From positions 780,148 to 811,495 of the forward strand of contig NW_003116448.1 of assembly GCF_000003605.2 (NCBI RefSeq): 31,348 nt of DNA, given 5' to 3'. The notes under the pieces are model-generated. The model saw nothing but the letters and a program-made list of their open reading frames with translations, was not told the DNA's origin and searched no databases. Shown here one piece after another: positions 11,161-22,800 of the stretch; positions within the stretch are counted from its first letter, which is position 1, and each line of letters begins with the position of its first letter. The stretch comes from Saccoglossus kowalevskii. Lineage: Eukaryota > Hemichordata > Enteropneusta > Harrimaniidae. The position numbers were made by a program, and so were the translations under genes.

Positions 11161-13130
11161 GAACTCAACCTTATATAGTAAACAGTGTTTATAGCAACCT
11201 CCACAAATTTCCCCACACAGATAAATGTTCTTTGTATAAAGATTGTGTAATTAATTATTGAAAAACAATATACCAATAATTTCCATGTTTAAATTGTATT
11301 TTGTCAACATTTCATGTATTTGAAAAAATAAATAAAAATTAAATGTCAATGCAGAGGATAATTAATGTGAATTGCTGAACATCTTTCATCATGTTGACCT
11401 TTGTACACAGTGTTAAAAGGGTGATCGCATTAGACTGGTGGCTTTTAATATAAAGGTCACATACATGTGAATTACGCTGGGACTAATCAAAGATGGTCTC
11501 TATGGGCAGTTGGTCTTTCTTGACTAACACAGGTTTGGATGTATTTGTTGATGATATGGGGTTCCATTTTCGATATACTTATAAATGTACTCCATTCCTT
11601 AAGTTGGAAATTAATAGTTTGTGATTTGGCTATAGTGTACTGGTCTCTGAATCATTTTGGATTATATGACTGTATGGAAAAATGAGTTAAAATACAGCAA
11701 TAAAGTGTGGTTACTAGTAATCCAACATCAAAAATCTGATCCAAGATTGTTTTCCAACCCTTATATACTAATAGATTTCTTCCAAAAAAACAGCTTAAAA
11801 ATATGGAATTATAAGAAAAAAACACACCAATAAAGCATTTTTTAAAAATTATGGAATCCACCTTTCTGTAGTGAATACCATAGTGGTAACTACTTGTAAG
11901 TGACCTAATAGAAACATCAATTACAAGCTTTGGCAGAGAACTAATGGGTCCCACCTTGCATATCTCTTGATACATCCAGCTCATTACTACTATCTGTTAT
12001 ACCGGTAGTCAACAATTTCTCAAAATTCATTAGTAAATAATGAAATTTATTAACTATCTTCCAGAATAATAATGATAATCATACAAAAGGAAACAAAAAG
12101 CTCCAAACTCTGTCTGGTATTAAGACTGGCCTCAATGAGTTCTGTAAATAAAATGAAATAAAGAATAATGTATTTATGTTGATACATGAATAATAATGTA
12201 CTTGTCTGAACTTTTGTCTGTGGTTTTGGTCTCACCAACGATTTGAAATCTTATAAAACCATACTCTGAGATTGAATAAATACTCTAGAAGAAAATTGTA
12301 AAAAAATCTGGAAATTGATTTGTGTGCTTGTTCTCAATAATGAAGTTACAGGCCCAGTACACAATGCTAAATATCAAGTATCATTACTAATGTTTGTTAT
12401 AGTCAACAACTTCTCAAAATTCATCTATAAATAATAATATTTATTAACTTTCTCCCAGAAAAATAATAATAGTCATACATGAAACAACAAAAACAAAAAG
12501 CTCCAAGACTTGCATTAATGAATTGGGAAGGGAAGTGACATAGGTTTTTAGCTCATAATGGAAAAATTTATCTCTTGCACTACTGGTTCTAAAATTATTT
12601 ATATGAATTTCTGCTTTGTTAAATAAATACAGTCACATAGTCCTGTATGCTGGGCAATTAATATCAAAGTGTTGTTTATCTTCAACTTTGTTTTGTGTAC
12701 ATTAGTCACATGTTTTAGAAATGAAACGCTAAATCCTCTGTTAGGTCAATTTTTGCATGGGAGGGAACTCGGGTGGAGGGGAGAACCATCAAACTTTTGA
12801 AAAAAATTGCTGCTGGAGGAAATCTCAAATAGAATGTATTTCTAGAAATAAAATGTATAGAACTAGAAATACAAGGTGGTTTGTACTTGCAATATATATA
12901 GAAAATGGTAGTTCTTTATAGTAAGGTGTTTCTATGGTCAAAATAATTTTGATTATAATGGTTCAGTATAACATATAGTTATATGCACTAAAATTCTTCA
13001 ACAAAGCTACATGTCCCTTGAGCAAATTTTCCTGAATACACAGAATTTACAAAATCCTAATTTAGCTAAAATGCTAACAACTTACTTTCTTATAAATTAG
13101 CGACATCTTGAATTAGCTTTATAATTAGTG
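11161..13130. other. Non-coding stretch with one old duplication
   Basis: About 11985-12105 and 12375-12510 share the phrases AGTCAACAA, TCTCAAAATTCAT, ATTTATTAACT and AACAAAAAGCTCCAA in order, a diverged ~120-bp duplication. A 110-codon minus-strand open frame at 11652-11984 lacks any recognised domain and is not called as a gene. Confidence 0.5.
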
Positions 13131-13337
13131 TACTGTAAAGAGGTCAATTATTCACTGGGTTTTAATTTAGTTAATTTCGCTGACTGAAAAATGCGCTAAA
13201 TTAAAACCCAGTGAAAATGTAAAATTGAGCATAGAACACATTATCTATCTAAACCGTGAATTTAAAACCTACTGAGTATGCCTGAAATGGCAAATCAGCG
13301 AAATTTAAACCCAGCGATAATTAGTCATTTTACAGTA
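13131..13337 (-). mobile_element. Palindromic MITE family B, copy 1
   Basis: The element runs from TACTGTAAAG to TTTTACAGTA, with ACTGGGTTTTAATTTAG and complementary AAATTAAAACCCAGTG arms, plus an interior with GAACACATTATCTA. Reverse-oriented relatives lie at 22904-23082 and 23768-23979. Confidence 0.85.
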
Positions 13338-14429
13338 ATATAACATTCTAGCTAAAAAGGCACGTTTTACATACAGTACACTGTACTGATGGAAATACAG
13401 TTGTAGAAAGAGACTGTACTTACCAAATTACATGTACAATGTAAATATATATATAAGTGCACATGTTGTGTGTTTGTTAAAACAGTAAACATGACCCTAT
13501 GGTGTGATATGATTGCACATTTCGTAGTCAAAACTATCTGCATATTGACATCAGATATCCATTTAGCTTTGTTCACTATTTCTCTGTATTCCTTGTTATT
13601 CCATTATCCACTGTATAGTGTAAATCAATAAATTTATGCCCAATTGTTGCTGCTGGATATTATGATGCCTTTTATACAGACTATTTACTAATTGTCTTCA
13701 CCAAAACCGCTGCTCTTCAGAGATAGTGTTAGAAATAACTATAACATTTCACGACTGACTCTGACTCATCGAATTCACCTCTCGCCGAATAAAACAGGTT
13801 TGTAGCGTTTTTGTTGATACATAGTTGTTGATAACAAAGTCGATGACAGTGTATACTCATAAAATACTATGGACCTTTGACTAGAGTTAATTGGATGTTG
13901 CCTTTAGGCTTGGCGTGCCGCGAGTTTTTTAGTTATTAGTTGAAACTAGGTTCTGTGGCGCCAAATTTGTTAGCGTATCGGTTGTTAGGTGACTGCATCT
14001 AGCAGCAACATCAGTTAGACTTTAATAATAGGACTGAACTTTGTTAACCTGAAAAAAGTTGTGCCACCACCTGTCACAATATAGGTTGATTTTAAAATTA
14101 TATTTCCTGTATATTGATTCCTCTATTAAAGCCAAGCTTGCTGAGATTGCTAGCATTTTCTGTGTATTCCTTTATTACACTCAATTACACTCCATTAATT
14201 AACTGAGATGGTATTCCTGGATTGAAGATGACCTTTATGAGTGAAGATAACCTCAACAAGTCAAATTGTTACACGTGTATCATTGTTAAGATCGCAGCTA
14301 GATTAAATACCATTGTAGTTCATTCACCTTGTCTCGTATATGTGAACGTTCTCCAGTTGCGTGACTATGTGACTATGATTGTGAAGTGTAACCTATCTAG
14401 ACAAAACACTCTAGTCTTTCATACTTTCA
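13338..14429. other. Non-coding stretch, part mildly CpG-enriched
   Basis: About 13750-14000 has more CpG and GC (TCTCGCCG, GGCGTGCCGCGAG, GTGGCGCC) than its neighbours. It could hold a promoter or an unrecognised 5' exon of HLCS. No start codon and donor pair could be supported. Confidence 0.35.
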
Positions 14430-14845
14430 ACTTTTTCTTGAAAACTACAATTCTTATTGCTTCAATACTTGGTGTATACTTTGGGCAGACCTATCTTTGA
14501 TTTGTTCATTTTGTGATGATATCTTCAATTTTCTAATTTTGATGAATATTTTTGTCATTTTTGGTAAAGAGATATTTTCAACTTCTTGTTGAAAACCACA
14601 AGTCTGATTGCTTTTATATTACATATATAGGTACTATATATTATATATATAGGTACTACATGTGGACCTCTCTCAAATTTGTTCATTTCGTGGTGATATC
14701 TTCAATTCTCTAATTTTGGTGAATATTTTTGTCATTTTTGGTAAAAAGTGATATTTTCGACTTCTCGTTAAAAACTGCAAGTCTGATTGCTTTAATACTA
14801 CACATATTGTTCATTTTCTAATGATATTTTCAGTTCTTTAATTGA
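14430..14845 (+). repeat. Three degenerate tandem units of ~150-190 bp
   Basis: The block TTGTTCATTT, then GATATCTTCAATT, CTAATTTT, GAATATTTTTGTCATTTTTGG, and CTTGAAAAC or its variant before GATTGCTTT recurs three times in order with many substitutions. The units are best seen at about 14505-14640 and 14675-14800. Confidence 0.75.
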
Positions 14846-15445
14846 AATGTGCATTGCTAACAGTGGAGCTATCTCAGTCGACAGGCTGCTTGTTGAGCGA
14901 TTTTGAAGCTTACAAAAATTATATTTATTCGATGGAATAATGAGAATTCTACACTTCTATCGGTATCGTTAACGTAAACAGTCTAAAAGAGTTCTTAAGT
15001 ATAGAAAGATAATAAATAAAGAAAATTGGTTGTTTTTTTATGTGTAATGAGATTAGGGAATGTTTCTATAGCAACACCTTCAATCTGATGAGCTATCTTA
15101 TTAGTGGTAAACCACATTTTGTTTCCATAGCAACATCCATCATCACTCTAATACTTCAGCATTTTTGCAGTTAATTTGTGTTGTTATTCGCAGTGCTCGT
15201 TAATTGGTTTGAAACAACTGAAAACCAGTTGCTTTTGTGAAACTCTGCTAATCCATCTTTTATGTTTATGCAATTTATAAACATCTTCTATACAAGATAT
15301 ACATTACCAATTTGTGTGTCCCAAGAAACAACTCTGAGCTAGCTATACATTTCTACATGACCCATGGTGCATGTTCATGTTCAAGTTCGGGGAATATTGC
15401 TCACAGAGTGAATGACATCATGGACAAGGACAAGGACATGAACAT
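14846..15445. other. Non-coding stretch with two X-box-like sites
   Basis: GTTTCTATAGCAAC (15062-15075) and GTTTCCATAGCAAC (15121-15134) resemble RFX X-box half-palindromes. No gene was recognised. Confidence 0.4.
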
Positions 15446-15860
15446 AAGGCCAGACTTTTTTTTTTTATTCCTTGTTTCTCGAGTTTTTATAAGGCATTTT
15501 TTTTTAAGGAGGGCGTAAAAAAAAAAAAAATTAATTCTTTTTTTCCATTAGATTTGTGTGATTCTCAAAGAATTGTAAGTGAGATCATTTATCAGAGAGA
15601 AGAAATGAAATAAAATGTTATTCCATGTATAACCTTGTTTCTCATCTGCGCGAGACTTCGGTACTTTGATCATGACACTCCCACGAAAATGGGAGGAAAA
15701 AAAATGAAGATAAAAATAAGTTTTTTTTAGCAATTTTTTGCACTAACAAGTCGGCGGGCGCGAGAAATTACGCTGAAATAAAATTTTATTTTTATTTCAT
15801 TTTCGGCTCCTGTTCATTCGGCGGGTTCGCGAAACAAGGGATAATAAAAGTCTGGCCTAA
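15446..15860. mobile_element. MITE with AGGCCAGACTTTT terminal inverted repeats
   Basis: The left end AAGGCCAGACTTTTT with CCTTGTTTCTCGAG is complementary to the right end CGCGAAACAAGG with AAAAGTCTGGCCT, about 35 bp with some mismatches. The interior is rich in A and T homopolymers and a few CpG-rich patches (GTCGGCGGGCGCGAG). One copy was seen. Confidence 0.75.
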
Positions 15861-16339
15861 TGTATCGTGAACATAGACCATGGATGTCTAGCTTTATGAG
15901 AAAAATAAAATTATCACCTGAATTATGGTTAAACTTTTCAAAATTGTTAATAAAAAGAAAACTTTGAGCAAACTACCTTTCTTAGAAAGTAACCAACCAA
16001 AGTTGATATTGCTACTCATTAAATTTTTTTTTTCTAAAATCTATGTTGATTTTTTCTCTACAAATTGTTTGATTATGGTCTTTCCAAAGTGCTTTGCAAT
16101 CGTTATAGTATACAAGCACGATTATGACTTAATATTGCAAAAAAAAACTAATTCTCGGGGGCGGACATCCAGGCATTTTCTTCGCATGGCAACCATCATG
16201 GTGAAAACAAAGGCCGAAAACTCTCAGAAAATAGTACTTTGGGATGGTTATTGAGACTCCCCTGAACAGTGTAACAAGATTACCCCTGCGCGTGTAACGC
16301 ATATAAATTTAATTGTTTAGGATTACTTCAAAGTTGAGT
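15861..16339. other. Region upstream of HLCS, no supported exon
   Basis: A 109-codon plus-strand frame (15925-16254) is open but has no recognised domain. A GC-box-like GGGGCGG is near 16159 and a well-placed ATGG at about 16186. A first exon of HLCS could lie here, but I could not find a phase-0 donor. Confidence 0.3.
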
Positions 16340-16555
16340 TCCTGTTGTTTTCTCAAATTTTCACCAGCTCTTCGCTTGGCGTTTCGCGTTTCTCAGCAGC
16401 ACGTGCGGACCCCATATAAATACATGGTACAGTGGTTCGCGTCTTAGCAACGTGGAACGTCTTGTGGCGTAGCTCCACCCCCGAAGATAGCCTGACAACT
16501 CAGTTATGAAGTGCTCCCCTCTATTGACCACATTTATTTTGATTTTGTCTCTCAG
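16340..16555 (+). promoter_or_regulatory. CpG-richer stretch with TATA box and E-box before the first visible HLCS exon
   Basis: TATAAATA lies at 16415-16422 and CACGTG at 16400-16405, in a stretch with several CpG (GTTTCGCGTT, GGTTCGCGTC, GGCGTAGC) unlike the flanking AT-rich DNA. This could be a TATA-driven alternative promoter for HLCS, with initiation around 16445. The segment also holds a 19-codon ORF (16506-16565) that is not in the HLCS frame. The evidence is motif-level only. Confidence 0.35.
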
Positions 16556-16877
16556 CAAGCAGTAAACCTCACGGAAGATTGGACGTCATTCATTGGTACT
16601 TCTATATCGCTGCAAGTGCCCAATGCTAAACATACGCTAGTACTAATTGAAGCCAATCTACCGCGCAAAGGAAAATATGGAAAACCCCTGTACCCGGATA
16701 TTCCTTCAGACAAAGCAGTTAAGTTGTCTGAGTTATCTACGCCTCTTGCATGGAAAGCTGGTCAGCCATTTGGATTGCTGGTACAATCGCGTTTAGACGA
16801 TTTTAGTGAAATTGGAATGGCGTTTCTTGAAGGTATCTTACAACTGGATGATGGTCTTCAAGTTGAACAAATGATGA
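16556..16877 (+). CDS. HLCS: HLCS first visible coding exon (N-terminal region)
   Basis: This exon encodes visible residues 1-107, beginning [12 protein letters not shown] and ending near LQVEQMM. The frame is closed upstream by a TGA at 16493-16495, and no ATG falls in frame before 16817. I therefore take it as an internal exon entered at the pyrimidine-rich acceptor ending CTCTCAG at 16555, in phase 0. The donor is ATGA/GTAAGT at 16877/16878, and the single overhanging base fits the next exon exactly. The frame joins smoothly to the well-supported second exon, which is the main reason for assigning it to HLCS. The match of this segment to N-terminal regions of long HLCS forms is an inference. 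An alternative is a first exon transcribed from the TATA box at 16415, with translation starting at 16817. Confidence 0.75.
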
Positions 16878-19800
16878 GTAAGTCAATGATTTCTTTTGAG
16901 TAAGTCAATGATTTCTTATGAGTGAGTCAATGATTTCTTATGAGTGAGTCCATGATTTCTCATGAGTAAGCCAATGATTTCTGATGAGTAAGTCAATGAT
17001 TTCTTAATTAAGGTCATTCACAGGCATTTGACCTACCAGTAATAAAGAGGGGCAACAAATTCATCACAATATTTTTGTTTGTGTCACATACCGGTAATTA
17101 TCGATTTCGACATATGTCATCAGTTTTTTTTTATGGTTTACCTAATGAGCAATACTGAGAAACTGACTGAAAATATGTCTATAGGAATTTATGATGAAAC
17201 ATTATTTCATTAAAAAACAAAAAGTATTCATCAACAGAATTTCTAATAATTTGTGACAACCATCAGTATCAGCATAAAACTTCAGGTAAACCAAAATTAA
17301 TTTAAACTTGCTATCAAAATTACTCAAGTTGGGTTAATGATGCATTTCAGTTTTGTTCAAAATGGCTGACTGGTGACCATTTTTTTATGAGTATTTTTCT
17401 GTTTTCTCAGATATACTTTCACAGATTTTGTTAAAGTTTAGTACAAAAAGGCAAGACGAAATGGGTTGCATGTTCTCTTTAGCTATTTTTGGATTCAGGG
17501 AAAGTTTAATTAATTGTCAGGTAAATCTATAAGAAAAACTAAAATCACAAATGTTTCCCTGGCATGTCTGGTCTGGTCTGGTCTGGTTTCATTCAAACTT
17601 GGTATGAACAACACTCATGATTTTGATTTGATTTGATTTGATTTGATTATAATATAACATAATTTTAATACACTACTATTACATCAGAGGTTACAGTGTG
17701 GTATTTTAAACACATCAGTACAACAAATGGAAGAATCTCTTCAACCGTTTCTCAGATATATCTTGGCAGAGTTTGTTTAAAGTTGTTACTTAGACATAAA
17801 GCAACACAATTCTCACACTGTACCATGGGTGTCTTGTGACTTAAACAAGTATGTAAAATGAGTTCATTGTTTATGAACAAAATTTGTACACATTTGTGCT
17901 TTACTAGAGGTTCCAGCGAACTTTATTATTAAATCATGTTTTGCACCATTTTATTTCCATAAATTTTTCATAATATCAATTCTGTAATTTTCATAAATTA
18001 TTAATAATTTGGGATGAAATAAAATGTTTTAGATTTAATAAGTAATAAATGGGATGCAAATTTGTGAGCACAAATAGAAAAACCAGTTTATACAATTTTT
18101 TGTTGTATTGCATACACTCATTGATAAGTTTCGTTTTGTTTGATTCACAGGTGTCGGCATTGAAGGTCATGCATTCACATTACTTGAATATCTACCGGGG
18201 AGACAGCGATCACCATGTACTATTAAGGGGGAGAAAAGTCGGAGGCGGAGATCCAAGCTTATGGAAGAATCTCGGAGGGAAGGCTCGCAATTATCGAACC
18301 ATACCACGTCTGCAACCTCACCCACCGGAAATAGCACCTTGTCACTATCACCTCAGTCAGCGGGACCACAGAAACATCTCCGCAGGCGACACTCCCCGCT
18401 GTTTTTGAGAAAGATGGAAGAAAAACAACGCTCACAGGAGTCATCACCCATGTCTAGTACAGCCACATCTCGTAGAGGATCGCAGGACTCTATGTCATCA
18501 GGTATTGAATTTTTGATGGACACATCGCATGACAGTACGGGATCCGCAGACGTCAACGCTATGTCAAGCATTACAAAAAGGAAGGGAATTCAGAAGCCAC
18601 CTAACGTACTGGTGTTCACAGATGACAAATCAACAAACAAAAAACTATCGCAAGTGAAAAGTATGTTAGATATGTGTCTTGAACGGAACTGCTACACTGT
18701 GTACAATATTAACAGCAGTAAGCTCGTCTCACACCCATGGATTGACAATACTGTTGCGTTAATCATCGCAACACAGGTGGAGCTCTCAGACAACGTGAGG
18801 GACATCTTGATGAGATACCTTTACAGGGGAGGACGAGTACTCAGCCTGTGTGGCCATTTTCATGTGGGACTCAAAATGGAACTTAACCCAGACAGAACAC
18901 TTGTTGAAAATATTGTATATAATTCAATAGACAATAGCCAAACTATGAACTTGGCAGTGAATTGTACGCGATATAGCTATAGACTTTCTAACATAGCGGG
19001 TCACAACGTACACGTGTTAGGTACGATGCAAGATAAACCCGTACTCTTACATGTGAATGTCGGCGAGAGTGGAATAGCCGTTCTTTCTCAGGTAAATTAT
19101 AAATGATTATACATAGAGATGCATGATACATGTAAGTAAATTATCATTTCACTAGAGAAACAATTGCAATTGTCATATCGAAAAATTTAGTGTGTTTATA
19201 TGGTACTAGAAAACACACCTAGAAAATCTACTAGATTGTGAAGAAAATCATCAATAATATTAATTTTTTTAGTGCCAAAGTCAACTTTTGTTATCAATGT
19301 TTTTTTTTTTCAAAATTTTGATCAGGATGTGTAGCCAATAAAAAATTAAGTCCATTTATGCAAAAAAAAAAATAGAAAAAATACATGAAAAAAATAAAAT
19401 GATGTAACAAAATTAGGTTGCGCAAAGGTTAAATTTAAAAAAAACAATAACGTGCAATGGTTTGATTATATGTGTATAGTTGTAGTAGATATCTACGTAC
19501 ATGGCATACAGAGCCCAATGCCAAGATCTCACTGAATCACAAAACTTTGTCTCCAAATAGAGTTCCATTCTCGCTTGTCATTATGTTGATTGTTCCAGTT
19601 GCTATGGTTAGTTACACACATCAGTGGAACAGTAGATGTGATGACGAAATAGATTGGAACACTATTCAGTATCAGTGTACATGAGTTTTGAATGGCGCAG
19701 GTTTTAAAAAAATAGGTGAAAAAAAATATTGAAATTTTTCGCATTCATACAGGACCTTACAGTATGTATATAGCCATTCACATCGCTGACTTTGTGTTTG

Positions 19801-22800
19801 AATGAATGCGGAGCTTGACTGATAAGAACTTGTATATTTTGTTGCATTTGGTTCTCAAAGGCACCAACCATGAAAAATATATTGGGGTATTTTTTTTTAG
19901 ATGTTCGTTTCTCTACATTTTCAATCACCTGACAAAAAAACAATAAAAAAAACAAAAATTTATCTCTGGTCAGCATGCATCTGTTCAACAACACTAGACC
20001 TGTATTTTGTATTCATGGTGTGAAACCTATATCTAAATTCTGTGAAATCTTACTTAACTTTAACTCCTCACTGATGACATCTGAGTCTGATTGACATCTA
20101 GGGTGACCTCATGTTGTCATGGGTCATCAAATGTAATGGAGAATCTTTGGACCATTTGATCTAAGACTCCCTAAGTTTGTGTTTCTAAATGCTTCTATCT
20201 GTCACTAGAGGGCACTCTCCAATTTCTCCACGTACTGTGTGTGCAGTTGCTTTGTCACTAGATGGTGGATAATTGATTTGCAGAGTTGCTTGTATACTAA
20301 TTAGTTAATTTGCATTAATCATTTGATGAATAATATTATATGGATTTACATGACATACCTTGCCTAGATTTTTCAGGTTGTATTTTGCCATGGCCAAACT
20401 GGAAAATAGGCACTTTTCCGCTCTACTTGAAATTCTTCGTTTTTGAACCAAAATGTCAACCTACCTGTACATGCAAGATGTGGTGTTTTGTTGAAAAATA
20501 CTCTCATATAACAGTATGGGCCAAGCAGTACTGTGGAATAATAATTTGAGAATAATTATTTAATTTTCATAAAATAAAAAAATAATTTCTACCTATCTAC
20601 CCTACGTTTCTTTTCAATGTTACCAGAAACTCATTATTAATTTTATTTGATATATGTACCTTTTCCTTGAGTCATGCTGCCAGCCACTGCAATAAGACCA
20701 ATATCTTTTGGTACCATATTCTGTAAACTAAAAAAAAACAAAAATATTTTTATATTTTGCACATGAAGTTTTTAAATTGTTAAATAAATGTAATTGTACT
20801 TGTCGTAAGGGTAGTTAGTAGTAAGTTTGTAGTCACTTATTTAAATTTTTTGGAAGGTTGTCATCTACTTAATTATTCATATATTGGGTTTTTATTCATC
20901 AGGTTTATTTAGAAGCTACTGCAGGTGACAAAGACTCCTTAGATAAAGAAACTTTTACCAGACTTAAAATATCAAATCCTGCCCGTCATCGTGTCTGGTG
21001 TGATCTACTCGGCTACTTGGGTTTGAAAGTCGGACAGAGTGAACCGCCAGCATTAACGCCATGCTATCTGTTATGCAAAAACAAGGTAGGTTCTGTTCAG
21101 TATTGATGTCGGTCATCTGGCGCCATTGGTGAATTGCAGGGACGTTGTCAGGGTCATTCTATAAGGAATGATGTTTAACAAATAAAGTATATTTTCCCGA
21201 TCCTAAATACCTTATATGCCTGAACAATCGTCGGGGTCAGTAAAGTTTACTAAATCACCTACCAGATAATCTGTGGAAATAATAAATTTCATTTATTACT
21301 CATTAGGCTTAATTACAGATTACAGCTCCAAACGGAACTACTAGAGAATATACCTGGGACCACCCTAGGTTAACATTCTCTAAGAAAAAGGCCTCACCGA
21401 AGGGTTCACTCCCAGGGCAATTATGCACAACCCTAATAATTTGCAAATTGAAGTAATCATCGAAAGTTAAACTGTTGTGCAGAAATCTATTCTGCATTTT
21501 ACTAATAAGCCACCATAGGCACTTCTGTGCGGTTGTGTCAACAGTATAGGAATACTATAGAACTATAGAATACTGTAGCATCAAAAGTCGTCAAAAATAA
21601 TCAGAAGTTTTGGTGTAGTTCGTAAAAACCTAATTTTTTTTTTCTCTTATTTAATAAACTTCAGAGTTTCAAAGAAAAGCTTTTGAAGTCATTGGCAGAG
21701 AAAGTGAATGGGGACCAAATACTGAAAGGGTCACAGGTCAGCCTTCATTTTGTTGATGCAGCAAAGGATGCTGGGACTGTGTCTGCTGACCAGTTACCGG
21801 TGGTAACCAATGAAATCATGAAGTCTGGGAGTAGTTTTGATATAGATGTTTATTGGGATAATCTAAGCGCTAAGAATCTTGGTACAGTTTTGATGTATAC
21901 TGAAGTAGTGCCCACCACTCAGCTCATCTTTCAAAGGTTAATTAACATTAACTTCTCTCAAAAATAGTTTTCAATACTGCCTGTTAAATACCAACAGTAG
22001 GGTGAAACTCACAATGGTCTAAACTCAGCCCACATTTCCGGCCAATCTTGCAACATTTTGTAAAAAAAAAATTTCGGAAATTTTTTTAATAATTTTAAAC
22101 CAAATAGATGTACCGTAGTTTCCTATTGGATGATCAATTTTTTAAAAAAAATACTGTAGAATACTTTATTTTCGCTTGGAATTTATTTTTGCTATTTTCG
22201 CTGAAGGGATGATTCCGTGAAAATAAAATCCAGCGAATATACTTTTTTTCCTATATCTCACATTAAACTCATCAAAAACCAGTGAAAATAAATTCCATAC
22301 AAAACGCCCAAAAAACCTTTTCAGCGAAAATTAATTCCAGCGAAAATAAAGTATTCCACAGTATGTCAAATGACTTTAGTATTCACAGAGTTATTGCATT
22401 CTCAGAATCTCAAGGAAGGTTTTCCTTCCGTGATGTGCTTTGCATCATGGGAAAACAAATTACAGAAGAACACAACTCAGCAAATCAAATTTGTTGCCAT
22501 ATTTCATCAGCTAAAATAAAATAGATGACAGACATTGATGACCAATATGACGCCAAACACTCAATAGACATAATGACTGCTTATTATTATTATCCCTCAG
22601 GATTTTTGAAATCACTTTCCAGCGAAATTGTTCATTTTTTTTATGGTATATGTATAAATGTATACAAGAACAAAATATCTGTTCTCACTTCAGTTGTCCA
22701 CTTTCTTGTCAAATCCACTGTCTTAGACTAGGATATCACAGCCACATTGAACAAATTGCCTAGATTTGGCAGCCATATTGAAAATCATATGCTAATGCCC

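Noticed and set aside
11652-11984. 110-codon minus-strand open frame with hydrophobic stretches
   Set aside because: AT-rich DNA produces Phe/Ile/Leu-rich frames by chance. No splice borders, motif or neighbour supports a gene.
15925-16254. 109-codon plus-strand frame as the missing first HLCS exon
   Set aside because: It has no good donor in phase 0, which the 16556 exon requires, and its first half is Lys/Phe/Leu-rich chance-like text.
16361-16558. Minus-strand 65-codon open frame opposite the HLCS promoter region
   Set aside because: It is a shadow in a CpG-richer patch and ends at the HLCS exon border.
18049-18571. Other-frame ORFs over the start of the large HLCS exon (both strands)
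   Set aside because: The frame-consistent join to flanking exons and the HLCS domain match fix the real frame.
22282-22524. 80-codon plus-strand open frame
   Set aside because: It starts inside palindromic MITE family A and has no splice or domain support.
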